A DNA stretch of 64,000 nt, taken from NCBI RefSeq assembly GCF_041154745.1, contig NZ_AP031573.1, positions 1-64,000 on the forward strand, written 5' to 3'. The translations under genes and the position numbers were made by a program. How positions within the stretch are numbered: the stretch's first letter is position 1; the number at the start of each line of letters is the position of its first letter. A model generated the notes under the pieces. It made no database searches. It was not told the DNA's origin and worked only from the letters and a program-made list of their open reading frames with translations. This DNA is from Flavobacterium sp. CFS9. GTDB taxonomy: Bacteria; Bacteroidota; Bacteroidia; Flavobacteriales; Flavobacteriaceae. Positions 32,001 to 39,139 of the stretch are shown here, piece after piece.

Positions 32001-34998
32001 TGGAATCCGGTAATTTTCCCTGATATTCGTTAACCGATAAATTCTCCATTCCTTTGGAGTTTGACACTTGTTGGTTTTGAACAATAACCTGTACATCAAA
32101 CAAAGGATTGCGGCTCATGTCTCTTGGAATATCCAGTGAAGAAACCAGATCATCAAATGGATATAACTGATGTTCATGTGCTCCCAGAACTACTTTTTTC
32201 ACATTAGCCAGGATATCATTGAAACTGTCCTTTTTCGAAAACTGAGTTCTAAGTGCCAACGTATTTACATAAAAACCAATCTGATTTTCCAAATCTGCGT
32301 GGTCTCTCCCTGCAACAGGGCTTCCGATCACAATGTCTTCCTGATGTGTATAGTGATAGAACAGTACATTGACTACACTTAATAATCCCATGAACAGAGT
32401 AGTTTCCTGATTTTTAAGAAGTTCCTCAAATCTGTCACTTAAAGAACGGGGAATCATCTTAGTATACAGTCCTCCATTATATGTTTTTATAAGCGGACGC
32501 TGCTTTCCTGCTGATAAATCTAAAGTAGGTAAATCCCCTTTAAACTGATTCAGCCAATAGTTTTTATGTAATTCCAGTCTAAAACCGCTTAGCTCAGTAA
32601 GCTGCCATGAGGAATAGTCTTTGTATTGAATAGGCAACTGTGTTAATGCTGACGGAACTCCGGTTACCAGACTGTTGTAAAGCTGCAACAACTCATTGAC
32701 AATGATTTCTATAGACCAGGCATCACTAATAATATGATGAATTACGGTACTGAATACCCAACGATTTTGAGATTGTTTGTAGATACTGGCTTTTAACAAA
32801 GTTCCTGAAGACAAATCAAAAGGAGCTGACAAATCTTCAAACAAATGTTTTTCGAGAACTGTTTCGTTGGTATGGCTCAGATCTGTATTTTTTATTGTAA
32901 ACAGAATGTCTTCAATTGGTGTAACGTACTGCAGCACTTCTTTTTGATCGTTTTCTTTAAAGCTGGTTCTTAAAATTTCATGACGCTCTATGAGTTGTAC
33001 GAATGCATTCTCTAAAGCATCAAAATCCAGCTCACCTTCAAATACATAAGCCCCGGACATGTTGTAGGCGATATTGGCTGCTTCATGCTGGCTCAGGATC
33101 CACAAACGACGCTGCATTATTGAAAGCGGGTAACCATTTTGTTTCTCTAATACAGGAATTTCACTATAATCAACCTCTTGTTCTTTGGTTATTAAATCGT
33201 ATTGAGAAGCTAAACTTGTGTGAATGAACAAATCTTTTAGCTGTAGTTTTACACGAAACTCTTTATGAATTTTACTAATTAACCTGGAAGCTTTTAAACT
33301 GTGTCCTCCCAAATCAAAAAAGTTATCTTCCATACTGATGTGCGAAATTCCTAAAACTTCCTCCCATAACCCGGCCAATGCTTTTTCAAGCGGCGTTGAC
33401 GGAAGCGTATAGGTTATCTCTTCGTTTGTCACAATTTCTTCAGGAGATTCTAATTTAGAATGAGCTGTTCTTTTGCTTATATTCAAAGGAAGAGAGCCAA
33501 TTTTCTGCACCGGATTTTGAACTACTGCTTCTACTATATTTTCTAAATCTTTTAAGAATCCGACTGCTGTTTCTCCAGTAAAAATGTCTGTATTGTATTC
33601 CAATTCAACCGTTAGTGAATCAGACTTTTCTATGAACGTAAAAGTTAAATCATACTTACTAACCCCTCCGTTTAATAATTCGTTATAGGACGCACCTGCT
33701 TTTTGATTGTCACCCTGATTTTCATTCTGAATATCAATCATAACATCAAATAAAGCACTGCGGCTAAGATCTCTTTTGAGATTAAGGTGATTCACTAATT
33801 CATCAAAAGGATAATTCTGATTTTCAATTGCATTTAAGGTTACATTTTTATTTTTCTGGAAAACCTCTTCAAAAGAATTAGCGGCTCCGAATTGTGTTCG
33901 AAGTGCCAGGGTATTTACATAAAACCCAATCTGGTCGGCCATATCCTTATGTGTTCTGCCTGAAACCGGACTCCCAACAATAAAATCTTCCTGTTCGGTG
34001 TATTTGTGCAATAGTACATTGATAAGACTGAGACAGCCTGTAAACAAAGTGCCTGAATTTTCTCTGCAAAAAGATTTAAACTTTTGATACAAAGCTGCAG
34101 GTATATCCTGTCTTGTTACATTTCCGTTGTAACTCATAATTGCCGGACGGGGGTGATCTCCAAAATGCGATAGTATTGGTAAATCGCCTTCCAAATGAGT
34201 CAGCCAATAGTTTCTCTCTTTATTGAACACTTCGTCTGCTAATTGCTTTTGCTGCCACACAGCATAATCTTTATAATGTATTTGCAAAGGATGACTCTGT
34301 ACTGTTTCTCCTTTTCGTCTGGCATCATAGTTTTTAAGCAACTCATTAATCATGATACCAATAGACCAGCCATCACTGATAATATGGTGCATGTTATATC
34401 CAAAAACGAATCGGTCATCAGTAACCTTTACTAGGGCTCCCTTGAATAAAGGACCTTTTTCAAGATCAAAAAAAGTATTACTTATATCGGTCAGGATTTC
34501 ATTTAATTTTTCTTCATCACCATTTACCTCTATTTGCTGAAAAGGAAATTCAAAGTCTTCCGCAGCTATAATAAACTGTCGTACTTCTTCCTCTTCTACA
34601 GTTTTAAAAACAGTTCTTAAAACTTCATGACGATGGATCAAATCACGAATGGCCAGCATAAAAGCATTAGTGTCCAACGCTTCATCAATAACCTGAATTC
34701 CGGGAATATTATAAGAGAAGTTTGCTTTATCAATCTGACTTAGTACCCATAATCGAAGCTGAGAAGAAGATAACGGGTAATGTTCGCTTTTTCGTGCGAC
34801 GGGAATAGCATGGTTTTCATTAACCTGATCTTTGGCATACTTATTAACCAGATCAATTAATTCTTCCTTTTTTGATTTGATTTCCTTTAAGAGTTCTTCA
34901 TTTAAAACACCTTTGGGAGCTTTAACATCCAGATTATTGTTTATTACTTTGACAGTAACTTTAAGTTTTTTCAGCTTTGTAAATAAATCGTAACCCAT
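26062..34998 (-). CDS. NRPS, docking-C-T-C-A-T-C-A-T-TE (terminal enzyme)
   Basis: The 2,978-residue protein has a TubC/beta-hairpin docking domain (1-55), C (70-500; HHIISDG 204-210) and T (530-600; Ser567) with no A domain between them. Then come C (620-1060; HHIISDA 754-760), A (1085-1570), T (1590-1660; GGDS, Ser1622), C (1705-2145; HHAIIDG 1841-1847), A (2165-2650), T (2660-2740; GGYS, Ser2702) and TE (2743-2978; GYSMG, Ser2827, late His in SGTHWE). The first A reads D-S-A-L-T-A-E-V-W-K, which I do not recognise; its TAEV core recalls His and Tyr codes. The second reads D-A-E-D-V-G-S-V-S-K, with two acidic positions suggesting a basic residue (Lys/Orn). The TE marks this as the end of the assembly line. 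The A-less first module must be loaded in trans or passed over. The gene is preceded by a palindromic 5' region. Confidence 0.92.
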   Translation of the reverse strand: MGYDLFTKLKKLKVTVKVINNNLDVKAPKGVLNEELLKEIKSKKEELIDLVNKYAKDQVNENHAIPVARKSEHYPLSSSQLRLWVLSQIDKANFSYNIPGIQVIDEALDTNAFMLAIRDLIHRHEVLRTVFKTVEEEEVRQFIIAAEDFEFPFQQIEVNGDEEKLNEILTDISNTFFDLEKGPLFKGALVKVTDDRFVFGYNMHHIISDGWSIGIMINELLKNYDARRKGETVQSHPLQIHYKDYAVWQQKQLADEVFNKERNYWLTHLEGDLPILSHFGDHPRPAIMSYNGNVTRQDIPAALYQKFKSFCRENSGTLFTGCLSLINVLLHKYTEQEDFIVGSPVSGRTHKDMADQIGFYVNTLALRTQFGAANSFEEVFQKNKNVTLNAIENQNYPFDELVNHLNLKRDLSRSALFDVMIDIQNENQGDNQKAGASYNELLNGGVSKYDLTFTFIEKSDSLTVELEYNTDIFTGETAVGFLKDLENIVEAVVQNPVQKIGSLPLNISKRTAHSKLESPEEIVTNEEITYTLPSTPLEKALAGLWEEVLGISHISMEDNFFDLGGHSLKASRLISKIHKEFRVKLQLKDLFIHTSLASQYDLITKEQEVDYSEIPVLEKQNGYPLSIMQRRLWILSQHEAANIAYNMSGAYVFEGELDFDALENAFVQLIERHEILRTSFKENDQKEVLQYVTPIEDILFTIKNTDLSHTNETVLEKHLFEDLSAPFDLSSGTLLKASIYKQSQNRWVFSTVIHHIISDAWSIEIIVNELLQLYNSLVTGVPSALTQLPIQYKDYSSWQLTELSGFRLELHKNYWLNQFKGDLPTLDLSAGKQRPLIKTYNGGLYTKMIPRSLSDRFEELLKNQETTLFMGLLSVVNVLFYHYTHQEDIVIGSPVAGRDHADLENQIGFYVNTLALRTQFSKKDSFNDILANVKKVVLGAHEHQLYPFDDLVSSLDIPRDMSRNPLFDVQVIVQNQQVSNSKGMENLSVNEYQGKLPDSSVFDLVFNFADSGNGLATSIIYNSDVFDSERIEQFGNHLENLLEALLQNAELPVQELKWLPKEEEQFLLDFNSETLDYDQSKNVLDMIREQVEKNPKAIAVSFEGNQLTYSELDKRSNQLAHYLLEEYQIQPDDFVGMMLDRSEAIFIGILGILKTGAAYVPIDPDYPVSRKEYILKDTKVKTLLTQSDYMFDLSYYEGGIFAMDVQLDSLTNPTTAPEIIVLPDHLVYIIYTSGSTGNPKGVMVTHGNLQHSLAPRGNTYSPIKCFLLLSSVAFDSSVAGIFSTLTTGGTLCITGSSDIANVSLIADLIVTQKVSHLLTVPSYYKLLLNALADKESSIEQVTVAGETCPISLIEDHFKSKIGQSGCDLFNEYGPTECSVWSSVHQYEEGKPVTATIGKPIANSRIYILNEKEDLVPLGVIGELHIGGNGVTKGYLNNPELTAQKFVKDPFTETGLMYKTGDLGRWNAAGEIEFLGRKDNQVKVRGYRIELGEIQYAVEQYNLVEAAVVLVKENKTGDNELYAYLLEKEVINTSDLKHHLKDLLPSYAVPAHFITLDAFPLTPNGKIDTRALLEIGGSETGRGAEYAAPQTAEEIALVNIWETVLDKKKIGINDRFFDLGGDSIKVLKIVNGIYNEMQLEITISDIYTHDCISQLSDFIRNNRASIDVKKAAFTGTGNQGLQAIDFIKNSVLASLNENNADAVEDVYPMSDIQKGMIYESLKYEGASIYHDQMINHREFKDFDVSLFRKAIQLMTEKHEILRTGFNLQDYDQEVQILYKQAEIPVVYEDLSQLPSLKEQEKVIAAFLQSELLNPFDVTQAPLFRMAAFNLGNDTIVFVSQCHHAIIDGWSDSLLLTEINNVYLKLLENPSFKPAKLQSSHKDYMLYQLQDKRKEETAAFWTNELNDYNRLDLFAEKETDDFKLFSFEKEELAKIESLKKAYGVRLKELALSAFVYTLKLYSYSNDITIGLVVNTRPALPDADEMLGCFLNTIPFRLEVNRDLSGEDLLLLVKQKLIEVSNFSDMSLASIASVTNEIKGMNNPFFDIIFNYVDFYSYDALEEQSKEKEESYLENQELTLNGKGVTNTYLDFTVNNTNSAALFDFAQTREFVNQIELSEIESVYKKVFRYIVEHPESSLKELDHLSDEEKKIYENKKENGAVTEKEDQTVLDLFNRQVLLNPDYPALHHNGINISYAELDQKSNQLGNYLKKQGIGNEDFVAILLDRSVEMLISIFGIFKAGAAYVPLDEGYPQQRIDFILKDTAAKAIISKSYLLENFSEEAFPKTILIDTDWNTISQENGAETDHNLTPNSLIYSIYTSGTTGNPKGVFIEHKGVVNLAKSLIKRYKIQKEEKVLAFSNYVFDASVEQIFIALTSGATLVLCDKEDLLDNEKFADLLMEKEITHIDVTPTYLENVIPNKYHLNRVVVGGEECSISLARKWAAHTDFYNSYGPTETTVSSTIYAYDKEKDKDLNRLPIGKPIDNTTIYILDNALQIAKNGVVGEMYIGGIGVSRGYINQEALTKERFVTNPFAKEETLYRTGDLCCRLSDGNIQFFGRADDQVKIRGYRIELGEIENAFLQQKITTSVAVLAKENKLGEKEIVAYLVPDEHYDVKNIRTRLKSILPYFMIPSYFVPIEEIPLTKSRKVDRNKLLAIEIHKTDSLKSLVPPENETENTILQIWQDILEKRDISVTDNFFEIGGYSLKAIKLKAMLRRKLGLNISIKDLYNAPTIRELAQGKKTSDAAVIHLHAGDPQNTIYFIPPILGNSIMYHSLAKVLGDAFNSIGLQYKGLEPDEELSQSVQQMASYFSEEIKKRQSNQPFVVLGYSMGASIAFEVVKELEKHYDAIELVLVDRPTSLNEISDTKNIDEQANWLLNEYQKITDLSKDQQKSVLSFMKNNLQIDNQYTLQGKISSTIQVLESSENELKSNMKDWQDYTNGELVHHYLSGTHWEAFDESNFDKYVEIFKSIIQKTSIETN

Positions 34999-35015
34999 AA
35001 TAATATTTTTTCGTG

Positions 35016-35036
35016 TACACTAAACGGCTTAGTGTA
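35016..35036 (-). promoter_or_regulatory. Perfect dyad just upstream of the terminal NRPS start
   Basis: TACACTAA (35016-35023) and TTAGTGTA (35029-35036) form a perfect 8-bp inverted repeat around a 5-nt centre, 17 nt before the NRPS start codon. It could be an operator or an mRNA hairpin at the leader; nothing in the window identifies a binding protein. Confidence 0.45.
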
Positions 35037-35098
35037 TGTTAGTTAAATGGTCCTGTGTAAAGATTTTAGTTGATTGATCCGTAGTATTTATTTTTTTA

Positions 35099-35231
35099 AA
35101 CACATAGAAACATAGATTTTCTGGTCTAAATAAGGCGTTTCACTTCTAATAAAACGTATAGCCTATGTGAAGGAAATATATTTCTTCTAGACATTCTTTT
35201 CTGCACATAATAACCTATGTATCTATGTGTT
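35099..35231. repeat. Long-range inverted repeat (palindromic intergenic element)
   Basis: AACACATAGAAACATAG (35099-35115) and CTATGTATCTATGTGTT (35215-35231) are inverted copies with one mismatch, about 100 bp apart. An internal CCTATGTG copy also occurs near 35162. The element separates the Hpg supply operon from the TE-containing NRPS. It resembles small palindromic repeats scattered in flavobacterial genomes and could terminate or stabilise the upstream transcript. Confidence 0.55.
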
Positions 35232-35252
35232 AAAACAATTTCACCCAACGGA

Positions 35253-36629
35253 CTAATTTATGATTCTGTTTTTATCGAATAGCTCCCTGATGCCGTTCAT
35301 TATAGTGATCTGATGGTTGGTCATAGCATCTTCTAAATAGGGAAGATTAATTTTACCGACTCCGTGTTCTCCTGAAATGGTTCCTCCCAGTTCTAATGCT
35401 TTCAGGAAAATGGCTTTCACCCAAATTGCCAGATGGTCTTCCCACTGCTTTTTACTGCTTTGTTTGTCCTGAAAAATATTGACATGAAAATTTCCATTCC
35501 CAACATGTCCAAAAACCGTGTATTCAAAATCATATTTTTGGGCTATCCCAGCAATTGATTGGTACATTTCATCAATTTTAGAACGGGGTACTACAATGTC
35601 GATGTCTCTAAAAAATACATGATGAATCACCGCTTCTCCAATTTTAGACCGCATTTCCCACAATACTTTAACTTCATTTTGGGTATCTGCTATGCTAATT
35701 TCTTCCGGTGTATAAGCACTGATAAATTCACTGATTTCAATCGCTTGCTGCATTAGTTTTTCTGAATCTGTTCCTTCAAGTTCAATCCATAAAATCCCTT
35801 CAATAAATTTAGAATTCCATTGTTTTTTATCCAGAAATTTCGAGGCCAGCTCTACTCCTTTCTGATCAATAAATTCAATACTTGAAGCGTCATATCCTTT
35901 TACAAAAAATTGCTGTACGCCTTCAAACAGCTTCTCTATTTTAGTAAAGGGAATCATGAGAAGCAGTTCTTTTACGGGAGGAACTAGTTTTAATACTACT
36001 TTAGTAATAATGCCCAGTGTTCCTTCGCTTCCGGTAAACAATTGGGTAAGATTATAACCGGTTGCATTTTTAGTTACATTTTTCCCTGTCCATATGATAC
36101 TTCCATCAGGTAAAACAATTTCTAAATTGATGACATAATCTTTAGTCGTACCATATTTCAATGATTTTGGGCTGCCGCTCGATACTGCTATATTTCCGCC
36201 TATAAAGCATGCATTGGCACTGCTGATGTTTTGCGGAAAATTTAAACCTTCTTTTAAAACGGCAGCACGCAAATCCTGAGTGATCACTCCCGACTCTGCT
36301 GTAACAATTCTGTCGATTTTATTAATCTCGATGATTTTATTCAACCGTTCCAGTGAAAGTATCAGACCGTTTGTATGAGATAATGCTCCTCTGCTGACTC
36401 CGGTACCACCGCCTCTCACGGTGATACTAGTCTTGGTTTCATTACAGATTTTAAGAATTTTCGAAATCTCTTTTTCATCTTTAGGTAAGATTACCGCCGA
36501 GGGTATAATCTCTTCATCAGAGGTACAGTCTCTGGAATAATTGTACAATAACTCTGCATTCGTTACTACATAGTCATGCCCCACTATTTCAATTATAGCA
36601 TTTATAATATCGGTCTTGCAGCCTGTCAT
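35253..36629 (-). CDS. FAD-linked hydroxyacid oxidase/dehydrogenase (GlcD type), candidate hydroxymandelate oxidase
   Basis: The 458-residue protein has an FAD-binding_4 domain (about 35-215; PKDEKEI, VRGGGTGVSRGA, and NISSANACFIGGNIA-type loop) and an FAD-oxidase C-terminal domain (about 220-455; ending with the HVGNGNFH and GGTISGEHGVG metal/flavin motifs). The family oxidises D-2-hydroxy acids (glycolate, lactate) to 2-oxo acids. Its gene is 5 nt behind hydroxymandelate synthase and third in a tight trio with an HpgT-like aminotransferase. It therefore most likely converts 4-hydroxymandelate to 4-hydroxyphenylglyoxylate. In known Hpg pathways that step is done by an unrelated FMN-type enzyme (Hmo). 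The fold is certain and the substrate is inferred from context. Confidence 0.85.
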   Translation of the reverse strand: MTGCKTDIINAIIEIVGHDYVVTNAELLYNYSRDCTSDEEIIPSAVILPKDEKEISKILKICNETKTSITVRGGGTGVSRGALSHTNGLILSLERLNKIIEINKIDRIVTAESGVITQDLRAAVLKEGLNFPQNISSANACFIGGNIAVSSGSPKSLKYGTTKDYVINLEIVLPDGSIIWTGKNVTKNATGYNLTQLFTGSEGTLGIITKVVLKLVPPVKELLLMIPFTKIEKLFEGVQQFFVKGYDASSIEFIDQKGVELASKFLDKKQWNSKFIEGILWIELEGTDSEKLMQQAIEISEFISAYTPEEISIADTQNEVKVLWEMRSKIGEAVIHHVFFRDIDIVVPRSKIDEMYQSIAGIAQKYDFEYTVFGHVGNGNFHVNIFQDKQSSKKQWEDHLAIWVKAIFLKALELGGTISGEHGVGKINLPYLEDAMTNHQITIMNGIRELFDKNRIIN

Positions 36630-36634
36630 TCTCG

Positions 36635-37753
36635 TTAAATTTTATTGGAAAGTGTTAGTTCTTCTTCCATTGCTTCAAACAGAGCGTAGATATTATCCAG
36701 ACCAAAGCCCTGATAATCATTTACTCTTTGTACAATTTCATAGAAAAATGTAGCTCTGTCTCCTATAGGTGTGGTAAAAATTTGAAAGAGTAAGGCTCCC
36801 TCTAAAACATCACACAATATCCCGTGCTTTTTTAAAGGTTCTACATCCAATTCTGGATATTTCGAAGCTAATTTTTCATAATAAGAATCCGGATATCTGG
36901 TAAATTTCACCCCGGACTCTCTCAATGCTTTTACTGATTTAATAATGTTGTTTGATTCAAAAGCGATATGCTGTATTCCGGTTCCGTAGTTTTGATCGAT
37001 AAACAATTGTACCTGATTTTTTACCCCGTGTTCCGGTTCAACCAAAACGTTATTAATGCTTTTATTACCGGATTGAAGTACTTTCAATAACATCCCGATT
37101 TTCTTTTCGCCTTTTACTTTTCTCTCGTCAAATTCAACCACGGTTTTAGAAAGGAAGATGTTGTTAAAATACTTCTCCCATAAATTGATTTCGTTAAGTC
37201 TTAAAGCACAGGCTACGTGGTCAATTTTTTGTAAACCTGTATCTTCTCCTTCAAAGTTCCATTCACTCTGTACATTTTTATATCCCGGAAGAAAATCTCC
37301 ATTGTAATTATCGTAGTTGATGAGTACAATTTCATTATCGTCAAACATTTTTAAAGATGCCTGTTCTACAAATCCATTTTCATCTGAGGTTAGATGCGGA
37401 TGTTCAACCGGTATTGCCCCGTTTTTCATGGCTCTTTCAAAGAAGTCCTTAACATTATCAACGTTTATGGCCAGTCTCTTGATACCATTCCCGTGAAGAT
37501 CTACAAAAGAAACAATCTTATACGAACTAGGCTGTGATGCTGAGGTGATCACCAGTTTTATATCATTTTTTACGATGTAATATGAGCATCTGTCTAAAAC
37601 ACCTGTTTCCGGTCCGGCGTAAGCTATCACTTCAAAACCTAATGCTTTAACATGCCAGAATACTACCATTTTGGCCATACCCACATAATACTCGACAAAA
37701 TCGTACTCCATATTAAAAAAATCGGATACGATTATTTCATTGTTGTTTTCCAT
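36635..37753 (-). CDS. hmaS: 4-hydroxymandelate synthase (Hpg pathway)
   Basis: The 372-residue protein has two glyoxalase/VOC-type halves and the Fe(II) facial triad of the HPPD/HmaS family at His179 (DHVACAL), His262 (GIQHIAF) and Glu339 (FFYEIVQR). HPPD usually has DHxVGN at the first ligand, whereas HmaS enzymes have DHxAxxL. The C-terminal half closely follows HmaS sequences as I remember them (VKALRESGVKF, YYEKL). It would convert 4-hydroxyphenylpyruvate and O2 to 4-hydroxymandelate and CO2, the first step to Hpg. It sits between the aminotransferase and oxidase genes with gaps of 11 and 5 nt. An HPPD for tyrosine breakdown is the main alternative, but the neighbours and the Hpg-coded A domains argue against it. 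Confidence 0.88.
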   Translation of the reverse strand: MENNNEIIVSDFFNMEYDFVEYYVGMAKMVVFWHVKALGFEVIAYAGPETGVLDRCSYYIVKNDIKLVITSASQPSSYKIVSFVDLHGNGIKRLAINVDNVKDFFERAMKNGAIPVEHPHLTSDENGFVEQASLKMFDDNEIVLINYDNYNGDFLPGYKNVQSEWNFEGEDTGLQKIDHVACALRLNEINLWEKYFNNIFLSKTVVEFDERKVKGEKKIGMLLKVLQSGNKSINNVLVEPEHGVKNQVQLFIDQNYGTGIQHIAFESNNIIKSVKALRESGVKFTRYPDSYYEKLASKYPELDVEPLKKHGILCDVLEGALLFQIFTTPIGDRATFFYEIVQRVNDYQGFGLDNIYALFEAMEEELTLSNKI

Positions 37754-37764
37754 TTTTATAGTTT

Positions 37765-39084
37765 TTATTGGTTTTTTACTTTTGATTTTATAAACTCGGA
37801 CAATCTTTCCACTCCGTTTATAATTTCTTCTTTGGTGACATTACTAAAAGCCAGTCTCAGCTCATTTTCTCCTCCCTCATTCATATAGAAAAAAGACATG
37901 GGGGTAAAAATTACTTTATTGACTTCTGCGCATCTTATAACGTCTTCCCTGGTCACTTTAAAAGGCACTTTGAGGATCAGAAAAAAACCTCCTGCAGGTA
38001 AATTCCAACTGATATTTTCTGCCCAGGATTGTGTTTCCTTATTAAAGAAATGATTCAGACTTTCTAAAAGCTGATCTCTTTTTTCTTTCATTCCTGCCCT
38101 TTTTTCAGCATTTAAAGATTCGAGTGAAAATTTGTTCTTCAGTAATAAACCGCCAAACATGGCCTGCATTATTGATGGGGTGTTTACAGTGACATATCCT
38201 TTCGTTTTGGCCATTAAATCGCTCAGTGCGAAAATTTTATCCTGCACTTTTACTTTTTGTGTAACCACCATTAAGCAAAGTCGTAAAGAAGGATATATCG
38301 TTTTTGAAAGGGATCGCAAGTAGATTACATTATCATCTTCATCCAATGATTTTAGGGTAGGCATTTTTTCGTTTTCATAATAAAAATCACCATAAGCATT
38401 GTCTTCAAATATCACAAAATCATACAAACGTGCTAATGCCAGAAGTTTATGCCGATTGGACAAAGACATGCTGTTTCCGGTTGGATTTTGGAAATCGGGA
38501 ATTACGTAAACCACTTTTACTTTTTTACCCTTCTCCTGATACTCCAAAATTTTATCTTCAATTGCTTTTATGGAAGATTCATTTGCAATAACCGGAATAC
38601 TTTCAATTTTGTAATCATTGATTTTTGCAAAATGTGTGATCCCAATATAAGCGGGATCTTCTACCAGAATAACATCATTTTCCCGATCGCAAAGCGTTGT
38701 TATTCCAATGGCGATGGCTTCTTGCGCACCTACTGTGATAAGGATATCTTCCGGATTTACTTTTATAAACTCATCAATAAACAGATATTTTGCAACTTCT
38801 GTATTTATAATTCCTTTGGTTCGGTTGTACTGCCCCAGATTTTCTAAAACTATATTTTCGTCAATCCCTTTTTCACGAACATTATTCTGTACAAAATAGT
38901 CCAAACATTCAGAAAATTGCTCCATATTAAAATATTTAGCGTCTGGTCTGCCAGATGCAAATGAAATTGCCTCAGGATATTGCAACTGAACTTCGTTTAG
39001 AAATCCCATTACATCTTCGCCCATAGAAAATAATAATGGGTTTACAACATCAATTGACGGTTGCGAAATTATTTTTTCGATCAT
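37765..39084 (-). CDS. hpgT: PLP-dependent aminotransferase, HpgT-like
   Basis: The 439-residue fold-type I aminotransferase has AISFASGRPD (39-48), NPTG at 200-203, the PLP-stacking Asp228 (EDNAYGDF), the Schiff-base Lys261 (SLSKTIYPS) and a C-terminal Arg (ELRLAF). The opening segment with FLNEV and SFASGRP resembles HpgT, which makes L-4-hydroxyphenylglycine from 4-hydroxyphenylglyoxylate using tyrosine as amino donor. That reaction also regenerates 4-hydroxyphenylpyruvate for HmaS. It is first in the three-gene Hpg set, 55 nt behind the monooxygenase NRPS gene. A general MocR-free aromatic/2-aminoadipate type aminotransferase is the alternative by sequence alone; context decides. Confidence 0.86.
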   Translation of the reverse strand: MIEKIISQPSIDVVNPLLFSMGEDVMGFLNEVQLQYPEAISFASGRPDAKYFNMEQFSECLDYFVQNNVREKGIDENIVLENLGQYNRTKGIINTEVAKYLFIDEFIKVNPEDILITVGAQEAIAIGITTLCDRENDVILVEDPAYIGITHFAKINDYKIESIPVIANESSIKAIEDKILEYQEKGKKVKVVYVIPDFQNPTGNSMSLSNRHKLLALARLYDFVIFEDNAYGDFYYENEKMPTLKSLDEDDNVIYLRSLSKTIYPSLRLCLMVVTQKVKVQDKIFALSDLMAKTKGYVTVNTPSIMQAMFGGLLLKNKFSLESLNAEKRAGMKEKRDQLLESLNHFFNKETQSWAENISWNLPAGGFFLILKVPFKVTREDVIRCAEVNKVIFTPMSFFYMNEGGENELRLAFSNVTKEEIINGVERLSEFIKSKVKNQ

Positions 39085-39139
39085 TTCTGAATTTTTAAAG
39101 GGTTATTTGGTTTTAATTTTAGAAAAGTAAAAGAGTATC

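Noticed and set aside
36635..37753. Ordinary 4-hydroxyphenylpyruvate dioxygenase for tyrosine breakdown
   Set aside because: The first iron-ligand motif is DHVACAL instead of DHxVGN, and the neighbours are Hpg pathway and NRPS genes; kept only as the alternative reading.
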